Below are positions 1-6,122 of a stretch of DNA of 64,000 nucleotides, one piece after another. The translations under genes were made by a program, and so were the position numbers. The stretch is from G963665925 sp963665925 (GTDB taxonomy: Bacteria > Bacillota > Clostridia > Peptostreptococcales > Acidaminobacteraceae). The DNA lies in assembly GCA_963665925.1 (NCBI GenBank), contig OY762511.1, positions 2,232,001 to 2,296,000 on the forward strand, written 5' to 3'. Position 1 is the first letter of the stretch; each line of letters starts with the position of its first letter. The notes below the pieces were generated by a model. It worked only from the letters and a program-made list of their open reading frames with translations, was not told the DNA's origin and made no database searches.

Positions 1-77
1 TAACTGGCGCACATCTGCACTTTGAAATACGTGTAAATGGAGAAATGACAGATCCACTGGAACGTGTCCAACCGTAG
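1..77 (+). CDS. M23-family metallopeptidase, C-terminal fragment (5' end outside window)
   Basis: An open frame enters the window at base 3 and ends at TAG 75-77. Its last 24 residues contain GAHLHFEI, the H-x-H zinc-ligand motif found near the end of M23 (LytM-type) peptidoglycan endopeptidases. The S41 peptidase gene starts 19 bases downstream. In many Firmicutes an M23 peptidase lies between ftsEX and an S41 peptidase, so this is probably the EnvC-like cell-wall hydrolase of that cluster. The fragment is too short to say more. Confidence 0.72.
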   Translation, partial: TGAHLHFEIRVNGEMTDPLERVQP

Positions 78-96
78 ACGAAATTGAGGTGTCAAA

Positions 97-1419
97 ATGT
101 TTAATAAGAAAACGATGATTATATGGGCAGTCGTATTGCTGTTGCTTACGAATACTGCAACAGGAACGGTTGTATACTTTGGAACGAGCATGTCGCAGTT
201 GTCTTCACTGGAATCGGGAAATGGCGTGACCATTTCGAAAGAAGATTATGAGTATTATCAGTCCCTTCACAATGATACAAAGGAAGCCATAGAGCTTGGG
301 GACAAGCTTCTCATTACAAAGGATGAGTACAATACTCTCCTTGACGACCAGAAGACATTCAGCAAGGTCATTGAACTCAAAAATTTCATTATGGAGAACT
401 ACTATAAGGATTTTGACGAGACCCTGTTCATAGATGGCATTCTTAAAGGCCTTTTCATGTCACTGGACGATCCTTACTCAATCTACATGAACGAAGATGA
501 GTTTTCACAGTTCAATGAGGACAATGAAGGTACCTACGGTGGTATCGGTGTGATTGTGGCACCAACAGATGACGGAATGATTACTGTCGTAGCGCCGATT
601 GAAGATACACCTGGTGAAGCCGCAGGCCTTAAATCAGGTGACAAAATCATCAAGGTTGAAGATATGGATGTCAATGCACAGCTTATGGATGAAGCCGTGA
701 GCCGCATGAGAGGTGAACCGGGCACACCGGTGAACATTACGATTTTCAGAGAGTCTCTTGATGACCCATTTGAAGTATCGATCATGCGTGAGGAAATCAG
801 ATTGAAAACTGTGAAGTCCAGAATGCTTAACGACGAACTTGGCTATATTAGAATTTCTATGTTTGACCAGATTACAGCTGAAGACTTCAAAACCAATCTG
901 GAAGAGCTTAAGAAGAATGACCTGAAGGGTCTGGTAATTGACCTGAGAAACAACCCAGGCGGGTCTTTGAGTGAAGTTGTTGAAATCGCTGATGAACTGC
1001 TTGGAAGTCAGATGATTGTCTATACGGAAAATCGTGTTGGACAGACACATGAGTACAAGTCAGGCTTTATGAAGCTTGATGTACCAATGGTTGTACTTGT
1101 AAATGGCGGATCGGCAAGTGCTTCGGAAATTCTGTCCGGTGCGATTCAAGATTCCAACTCAGGACAAATCATTGGAGAGACAACATTTGGTAAAGGTATC
1201 GTGCAGACCGTTATCCCACTAGATGACGGTACGGGCTTCAAGCTTACAACCTCACAGTACTTCACACCGAATGGAAGAAATATTCACGGCATCGGTATCG
1301 AGCCAGATGTAGCAATCGCCATGCCGGAAAGCTACTATGACATTGAAGAGCCAACTGACGCAGATGATGTTCAGCTTCAGAAAGCAATCGAGGTTTTACA
1401 AACTGAAATTGGAGAATAA
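97..1419 (+). CDS. ctpA: S41 carboxyl-terminal processing protease (CtpA/CtpB type)
   Basis: A 440-residue serine protease acting outside the membrane on unfolded or tagged C termini. An N-terminal signal anchor lies at residues 8-27, then a helical linker, a PDZ domain at about 140-225 (AGLKSGDKIIKV) and the S41 catalytic core. The catalytic dyad is visible: Ser341 in GGSASASE and Lys366 in TTFGKGIVQ, with the conserved RNNPGG loop at 284-289. The start has GAGGTG a few bases upstream. The gene follows an M23 peptidase, so it may process or activate cell-wall hydrolases. Length is normal for the family and no residue looks missing. Confidence 0.93.
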   Translation: MFNKKTMIIWAVVLLLLTNTATGTVVYFGTSMSQLSSLESGNGVTISKEDYEYYQSLHNDTKEAIELGDKLLITKDEYNTLLDDQKTFSKVIELKNFIMENYYKDFDETLFIDGILKGLFMSLDDPYSIYMNEDEFSQFNEDNEGTYGGIGVIVAPTDDGMITVVAPIEDTPGEAAGLKSGDKIIKVEDMDVNAQLMDEAVSRMRGEPGTPVNITIFRESLDDPFEVSIMREEIRLKTVKSRMLNDELGYIRISMFDQITAEDFKTNLEELKKNDLKGLVIDLRNNPGGSLSEVVEIADELLGSQMIVYTENRVGQTHEYKSGFMKLDVPMVVLVNGGSASASEILSGAIQDSNSGQIIGETTFGKGIVQTVIPLDDGTGFKLTTSQYFTPNGRNIHGIGIEPDVAIAMPESYYDIEEPTDADDVQLQKAIEVLQTEIGE

Positions 1420-1422
1420 TTT

Positions 1423-2547
1423 ATGAATAGAATTCCCTATATTGCGTATTTGCCAATAGTCATATTCTCGATAATCGCTTTTAAGCTCATCGATCGAATT
1501 GAATCGGTAGGTATTTTCATCCATCTGATTGTCAATATACTCGTACCCTTCATATGGGCTTTTGTAATTGCATATCTGGCGAATCCGCTGCTCAGAAAAA
1601 TTGAGACCAAACTTCGACTTGGACGTGGAATCAGTGTGGCTATTGTTTATTTGGTCATTATCAGTGTGATTGGTTTGTTTTTCATCATGGTCATTCCAAG
1701 TCTGGTGCAAAGTATCACGGACATCCTAAAGAACGTACCGGGATATGTGAATACGGCTGAGGCATGGGGAACAAGGCAGTATGAAGAGCTTGAGCGTCTT
1801 GGATTCATCGAATCCCTCGAAAACTTCGATTTGACGTCGGTACAGGAATTGTTCAACAAGGCAAGCGCCTATTCCAATTCGATTTTGACGGGTCTTTTGA
1901 CAGGCGTTCTGGGTGTGACATCCGGTGTGTTCAAAATGTTCATTGGACTGATCATATCCATATACATGCTGAAGGACAAGGAAGCCTTCATCGATGGCAT
2001 TCGCAGGGCAAATTATGCGCTGTTGAGGAAGGAACAGGCTGTTTCCATGGTTAAATTTATCCATGAAGCAGATGCGATATTCTCAAAGTACATTATTGGA
2101 AAGATGATAGACTCACTGATTGTCGGCTTGATCTGTTTTGCCGGCATGTGGGCGATGAAAGCTCCTTATGCGCTGCTGATGTCAATCATTATCGGTGTGA
2201 CGAACATGATTCCGTATTTCGGTCCCTTTATTGGTGCTGTGCCGGCCATATTCATCACACTTTTCACAAGTCCCATTACGGCGCTTTGGGTAGGCCTTTT
2301 TATATTGGTCCTTCAACAGCTGGACGGATATATCATAGGTCCATACATTCTAGGGGATTCCGTAGGCCTTTCTCCATTTTGGATCATACTCGCCATCCTG
2401 ATTGGCGGCGGCTTGTTTGGTGTTCTCGGCATGTTGATTTGTGTACCTGTTATGGCTATTGTGAGAAATCAGTTCAACCGGTTTATCAACAAACGTCTTG
2501 AAGAAAAGCATTTGAAGGCAGCTGAGCTTGCCCGAACTGAAAACTAA
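1423..2547 (+). CDS. AI-2E family transporter (YtvI/PerM-like membrane protein)
   Basis: A 374-residue polytopic membrane protein. Hydrophobic segments lie near residues 5-25, 35-52, 65-85, 150-180 and in a block from about 225 to 350, with a charged loop in between. The C-terminal region with PYFGPFIGAVPA and QQLDGYIIGPYILG is the signature of the AI-2E exporter/UPF0118 family. Members include the autoinducer-2 exporter TqsA, Na+/H+ antiporters and sporulation protein YtvI, so the substrate cannot be named. It begins 3 bases after the S41 stop, so the two genes are co-transcribed. A GC-rich hairpin follows at 2562-2592. Confidence 0.9.
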   Translation: MNRIPYIAYLPIVIFSIIAFKLIDRIESVGIFIHLIVNILVPFIWAFVIAYLANPLLRKIETKLRLGRGISVAIVYLVIISVIGLFFIMVIPSLVQSITDILKNVPGYVNTAEAWGTRQYEELERLGFIESLENFDLTSVQELFNKASAYSNSILTGLLTGVLGVTSGVFKMFIGLIISIYMLKDKEAFIDGIRRANYALLRKEQAVSMVKFIHEADAIFSKYIIGKMIDSLIVGLICFAGMWAMKAPYALLMSIIIGVTNMIPYFGPFIGAVPAIFITLFTSPITALWVGLFILVLQQLDGYIIGPYILGDSVGLSPFWIILAILIGGGLFGVLGMLICVPVMAIVRNQFNRFINKRLEEKHLKAAELARTEN

Positions 2548-2561
2548 GATTAATACAAATG

Positions 2562-2598
2562 CCCCGGAGAAGAATAAATATTGACTCCGGGGTATAAA
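2562..2598 (+). terminator. Probable intrinsic terminator after the ctpA operon
   Basis: Perfect 8-bp stem CCCCGGAG (2562-2569) / CTCCGGGG (2585-2592), followed only by TATAAATTT. The weak T tract makes it a leaky or Rho-assisted terminator at best. Confidence 0.5.
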
Positions 2599-2605
2599 TT
2601 TAGAA

Positions 2606-2633
2606 TTTCATCACATTTTCATCACAATTTCAT
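2606..2633 (+). promoter_or_regulatory. Three TTTCAT direct repeats at 11-bp spacing upstream of the EF-hand gene
   Basis: TTTCAT occurs at 2606-2611, 2617-2622 and 2628-2633, and the first two are extended to TTTCATCACA. Direct repeats with one-helical-turn periodicity are the usual form of OmpR/PhoB-family response-regulator sites, placed about 80-110 bases before the start of the EF-hand gene. The link to a regulator is inference; no response-regulator gene of that family lies next to it. Confidence 0.35.
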
Positions 2634-2713
2634 GTAAATTTACCCACATTCACGTGCTTTAATGAGAATAACAATACCCCCATATCCCACAAGAAAGATT
2701 CGGAGGTGTAAGA

Positions 2714-3277
2714 ATGATTAGTGGTATTTCTAGTAGCAGCTGGCAATTGCAATCGATGCAAGCTCAGAACGCAAGTCCAAGTGATAAGTTCGCGGACACT
2801 GATATTAACGGCGATAACGCTGTTGACATGGATGAATTCCTAGAAGCGACTGAGAGTGATGAAAAAAGTGAAGAGTTGTTTTCTAAAATTGACTCGGATG
2901 GTGACGGCAGTCTGACTGAATCTGAAATGAAATCCTTCGATGATGAAATGAAGGAAAACATGGAGATGATGATGTCACAAGTCATGGGTCAAATGGCAGG
3001 CATGCAAATGGGTGGGCAACCACCAGCAGGCGGTCAGCCACCGTCAGGACCTCCACCAGCTGGTGGCCCAGGTGGTTCAGGCTCAATCGATGGTTCGTCC
3101 ATACTTAGTGAAATGCTTTCCGCAACTGATGAGTCGGAAGACAGTTCTGAAACAACTGACGCTGAAGAACTGCTTCAAGAGATTCTTGAACAGATTCAAG
3201 AAGCAAGCACTTCAAATGCAAGCGGTGACGAAGATGCAGTAAACTCACTGTTTGAAAAGCTCCAAACGTATTTGTAA
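2714..3277 (+). CDS. EF-hand calcium-binding protein with Pro/Gly-rich linker
   Basis: A 187-residue acidic protein without an obvious signal peptide or membrane segment. Two EF-hand loops fit the consensus: D30-x-N32-x-D34-x-x-V37-D38-x-x-E41 and D60-x-D62-x-D64-G65-x-L67-x-x-x-E71. A Met-rich segment (about 80-102), a Pro/Gly/Gln-rich linker (about 103-123) and a Ser/Glu/Asp-rich tail follow. The start is supported by GGAGGTG upstream. The gene is monocistronic, with a strong terminator after it and three TTTCAT repeats before it. The N-terminal ISGISSSSWQ stretch recalls similar bacterial EF-hand proteins, but I know no function. Calcium binding is inferred from the loops. Confidence 0.8.
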   Translation: MISGISSSSWQLQSMQAQNASPSDKFADTDINGDNAVDMDEFLEATESDEKSEELFSKIDSDGDGSLTESEMKSFDDEMKENMEMMMSQVMGQMAGMQMGGQPPAGGQPPSGPPPAGGPGGSGSIDGSSILSEMLSATDESEDSSETTDAEELLQEILEQIQEASTSNASGDEDAVNSLFEKLQTYL

Positions 3278-3309
3278 AAAATTACACCGTCTTTCTAAAA
3301 ATTAGGGAA

Positions 3310-3347
3310 AGAACCTCCGAATGGGTTGAGAGGTTCTCTTCTTTTTT
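3310..3347 (+). terminator. Intrinsic terminator of the EF-hand gene
   Basis: Stem AGAACCTC (3310-3317) / GAGGTTCT (3330-3337) followed by the T-rich CTTCTTTTTTT. Confidence 0.85.
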
Positions 3348-3370
3348 TGCGGAAAAACAAAGAACAGCAG

Positions 3371-3431
3371 TCAAAAACGGCCATAAGGACACATCATGCG
3401 CGCATGAATGTGTCCTTATGGCCGTTTTTGA
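3371..3431. repeat. Long perfect inverted repeat at the head of the repeat locus
   Basis: Left arm 3371-3394 and right arm 3408-3431 are perfect 24-bp reverse complements. The 13-base centre contains CATGCGCGCATG, itself palindromic, so the whole 61 bases can form one long hairpin or cruciform. It has no T tract and lies downstream of the EF-hand terminator. It runs straight into the composite hairpin repeats. Confidence 0.9.
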
Positions 3432-3447
3432 CTATTGGGCGCGTTAA

Positions 3448-3608
3448 GCGACCAGGGAAACCGGAGGTTGCCCGGTGCTGTTCTGCTAATCCTTATAGTC
3501 AGTCTCACTCAAATGAAATTTGAAAGGGGGCTTTCTGCATTTACGTATATGGCGCGACTAGCGACATGAGCAATCGACAGATTGCTCTGTGCATTTCAAA
3601 AGACAAAT
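3448..3608 (+). repeat. Composite repeat unit, copy 1 (two covarying hairpins)
   Basis: A 161-base unit nearly identical to 3617-3777. It holds an imperfect hairpin at 3448-3478, a linker of about 80 bases, the motif TATGGCGCGACTAGCGAC and a second hairpin at 3561-3592. Both hairpins share a plan: GC, an unpaired G, a 3-bp stem, one bulged base, an 8-position stem, a 3-4-base loop and the matching arms. No coding frame with a ribosome binding site spans it. Confidence 0.85.
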
Positions 3609-3616
3609 GAAAAAGC

Positions 3617-3777
3617 GCGACCAGGGAAACCGGAGGTTGCCCGGTGCTGTTCTGCTAATCCTTATAGTCAGTCTCACTCAAATGAAATTTGAATAGGGGG
3701 CTTTCTGCATTTACGTATATGGCGCGACTAGCGACGTGAGCGACCGAAGGTTGCTCTGTGCATTTCAAAAGACAAAT
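3617..3777 (+). repeat. Composite repeat unit, copy 2
   Basis: Second 161-base copy. Hairpins lie at 3617-3647 (identical to copy 1) and 3731-3761. In the latter GAGCAATC/GATTGCTC of copy 1 is replaced by GAGCGACC/GGTTGCTC, so both arms changed together and pairing is kept. One extra base in the linker is balanced by one fewer in the hairpin. Confidence 0.85.
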
Positions 3778-3782
3778 AAAAA

Positions 3783-3830
3783 TGGCGCGACTAGCGACAT
3801 GGGCAATTGAAAATTGCCCTGGCATTTCAC
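3783..3830 (+). repeat. Composite repeat, partial third copy
   Basis: Begins with the shared TGGCGCGACTAGCGAC motif. It has a hairpin at 3794-3823 with GGGCAATT/AATTGCCC arms, again a compensated change relative to copies 1 and 2, and the trailing GCATTTC. Confidence 0.75.
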
Positions 3831-3920
3831 ACACATCATGCGCGCATGAATGTGTTCTTATGGCCGTTTTTGACTATTGGGCGCGTTAAGCGACCAGGGA
3901 AATCGTAGGTTGCCCGGTGC
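3831..3920 (+). repeat. Second copy of the 90-base junction segment (inverted-repeat right half plus hairpin)
   Basis: Bases 3831-3920 repeat 3389-3478 with only a few substitutions. The segment carries the palindromic centre, the right arm of the long inverted repeat, TATTGGGCGCGTTAAGCGACC and one small hairpin (3890-3920). The left arm is absent here, so the long hairpin cannot form locally, though the arm could pair with 3371-3394. From 3921 to the uvrB promoter at 4037 I see nothing recognisable. Confidence 0.85.
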
Positions 3921-4036
3921 GCCCACAATGACATCTTTAAAGTGGATTGAAATTGTGATATATTAAAACCGCATATGGCTTATTAATGATACTTCTTTGG
4001 AATGTGGGTAAGTTTACAAATAAGGTCCCATAGAAA

Positions 4037-4065
4037 TTGACTCCTGTTGGTGAGTATCATATAAT
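4037..4065 (+). promoter_or_regulatory. Sigma-A-type promoter of uvrBA
   Basis: TTGACT (4037-4042), 17-base spacer, TATAAT (4060-4065). The match to consensus is near perfect. The LexA box begins 13 bases after the -10 hexamer. Confidence 0.85.
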
Positions 4066-4077
4066 GATAAAGTAAAT

Positions 4078-4091
4078 CGAACAAACGTTTG
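4078..4091 (+). promoter_or_regulatory. LexA (SOS) operator of uvrBA
   Basis: CGAACAAACGTTTG matches the Gram-positive LexA box CGAACRNRYGTTYC at 13 of 14 positions. It lies just after the predicted transcription start, where bound LexA would block the promoter. uvrB and uvrA are classic SOS genes, so position and function agree. Confidence 0.85.
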
Positions 4092-4105
4092 GCATGAGGT
4101 GGACT

Positions 4106-6091
4106 ATGAATGAGTTTAAGGTAATTTCAGAATTTGAGCCGATGGGCGATCAGCCTCAGGCGATAGAACAGCTATCTGCTAGTATTGAGAAGGGCAAGAA
4201 GTGTCAGACACTTCTTGGTGTTACAGGATCGGGCAAGACCTATACCGTTGCGAAGGTGATTGAAAAGGTACAGAAACCAACACTTGTCATCGCACATAAC
4301 AAGACACTTGCAGCACAGCTCTGCAGTGAGTTTCGCGAGTTCTTTCCAGAAAATGCAGTAGAGTACTTCGTTTCATATTACGATTATTACCAGCCTGAAG
4401 CATACGTTGTTCATTCGGACACATTTATTGAAAAGGATTCATCCATTAATGATGAAATAGACAAGCTGCGCCACTCCGCGACGGCATCGCTCTATGAACG
4501 GCGGGATGTCATCATTGTTGCATCCGTGTCCTGTATCTATGGACTTGGCGCGCCTGTGGACTACAAGAATTTGGTGCTGTCTCTCAGACCGGGAATGGAG
4601 AAATCGAGAGAGGAAATCTTATCGAAGCTTGTCGACATACAGTATTCACGCAATGACATCAACTTTGTCCGCAACACCTTCCGTGTACGTGGCGATGTCA
4701 TAGAAATATTTCCGGCAGCGGCATCTGAGAACGTTGTACGCATTGAACTTTTTGGTGATGAAATAGACAGAATCACAGAGGTGAACGCCCTCACGGGTGA
4801 GATTATCGGCTTGCGTGAGCATGTCTCAATTTTCCCGGCATCCCATTATGTAACGAGCAAGGAAAATATAGAACGCGCAGTTGTTGCAATCGAAGAAGAG
4901 CTTGAAGAACGCATTGCATATTTCAAAAATGAAGGTAAGCTCGTTGAAGCCCAGCGTATTGAACAGCGCACCCGCTATGATATTGAAATGCTTCGCGAAA
5001 TGGGATTTTGTCAGGGTATTGAAAACTATTCGAGACATATCAATAATTTGCCTGCTGGGAGAAGACCCTATACACTCATGGACTATTTCCCTGAAGATTT
5101 TCTCGTTGTGGTCGATGAGTCCCATGTAAGTCTTCCCCAAATACGCGGTATGTTTGGCGGAGACCGGTCGAGAAAACAGAATCTGGTGGATTATGGCTTC
5201 CGACTTCCGTCAGCGCTTGACAACCGTCCGCTTAACTTCGAAGAATTTGAGGAAATCATGCCTCAGGGACTCTTTGTAAGTGCCACACCTGGACCGTATG
5301 AGAAGGATCATAGTGCTGAAATCGTGCAGCAGATCATCCGACCGACGGGTCTGCTCGATCCCCTTATTGATGTGCGTCCTGTTTCAGGACAGATTGATGA
5401 TTTGTATTCAGAAATCATCAAGCGTATCGAGAAAAAGGAGCGGGTGCTGGTTACAACACTCACAAAAAAAATGTCAGAGGATTTGACTGACTATTTCAAG
5501 GAAATGGACCTGAAGGTCAAGTATCTGCACTCTGATATCGATACCTTGGAGCGTATGAAAATCATTAAGGAGCTGAGATCCGGTACCTTTGACATACTCA
5601 TTGGAATCAACCTGCTCAGAGAGGGACTGGACTTGCCGGAAGTTTCCCTAGTGGCAATACTCGACGCAGATAAGGAAGGCTTCCTACGGTCAGAGACCTC
5701 CATGGTTCAGACAATTGGACGTGCTGCGAGAAATGCCAATGGTTTTGTCATCATGTATGCCGATAAAATCACTCGGTCCATGCGTGTTGCAATTGATGAA
5801 ACGAACCGTAGACGTGAGCTTCAAAATGCCTACAATGAAGAACACGGGATCATTCCTATGACGATTAAGAAGAATATCCACTCTGTCATCGAGGCGACGA
5901 GAGCGGCAGAGGATGAGGCGGAGTATCAAGCGGTTCTGGATGAAGATGTTCTTGAAGTGGAATCTATTGAAGAGTATATTCAAGAACTTGAACAGGAAAT
6001 GATAGCGGCTTCCCAGGCACTTCAGTTTGAACGCGCCGCAGAGCTTCGTGACAGGATTATAGAACTCAAGTCAAAACTGGAAGGAAAATAG
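4106..6091 (+). CDS. uvrB: Excinuclease ABC subunit B (UvrB)
   Basis: A 661-residue DNA-damage recognition helicase of nucleotide excision repair. It is loaded by UvrA and then recruits UvrC. Visible features are Walker A GVTGSGKT near residue 40, the damage-sensing beta-hairpin YYDYYQPEAYV, DESH in the DEAD motif, helicase motifs through GRAARN, and the C-terminal UVR coiled coil (about 620-655) that contacts UvrC. I start at ATG 4106 because GAGGTGG (4096-4102) precedes it; the in-frame ATG at 4094 has no binding site. uvrA follows after 31 bases. Regulation by LexA is expected from the operator at 4078-4091. Confidence 0.97.
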   Translation: MNEFKVISEFEPMGDQPQAIEQLSASIEKGKKCQTLLGVTGSGKTYTVAKVIEKVQKPTLVIAHNKTLAAQLCSEFREFFPENAVEYFVSYYDYYQPEAYVVHSDTFIEKDSSINDEIDKLRHSATASLYERRDVIIVASVSCIYGLGAPVDYKNLVLSLRPGMEKSREEILSKLVDIQYSRNDINFVRNTFRVRGDVIEIFPAAASENVVRIELFGDEIDRITEVNALTGEIIGLREHVSIFPASHYVTSKENIERAVVAIEEELEERIAYFKNEGKLVEAQRIEQRTRYDIEMLREMGFCQGIENYSRHINNLPAGRRPYTLMDYFPEDFLVVVDESHVSLPQIRGMFGGDRSRKQNLVDYGFRLPSALDNRPLNFEEFEEIMPQGLFVSATPGPYEKDHSAEIVQQIIRPTGLLDPLIDVRPVSGQIDDLYSEIIKRIEKKERVLVTTLTKKMSEDLTDYFKEMDLKVKYLHSDIDTLERMKIIKELRSGTFDILIGINLLREGLDLPEVSLVAILDADKEGFLRSETSMVQTIGRAARNANGFVIMYADKITRSMRVAIDETNRRRELQNAYNEEHGIIPMTIKKNIHSVIEATRAAEDEAEYQAVLDEDVLEVESIEEYIQELEQEMIAASQALQFERAAELRDRIIELKSKLEGK

Positions 6092-6122
6092 AAACAGTTT
6101 TTATGGATACCAGAGGTGAAGC

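Noticed and set aside
3326..3523. Open frame of 65 codons across the repeat locus
   Set aside because: It runs through the terminator T tract and the long inverted repeat, has no ribosome site, and its composition follows the repeats.
3371..3920. CRISPR array or integron attC sites
   Set aside because: Repeats are of unequal length with no unique spacers of constant size, and no cas or integrase gene is in the window. GTTAAGC resembles an attC core only by chance, and the attC layout is not met.
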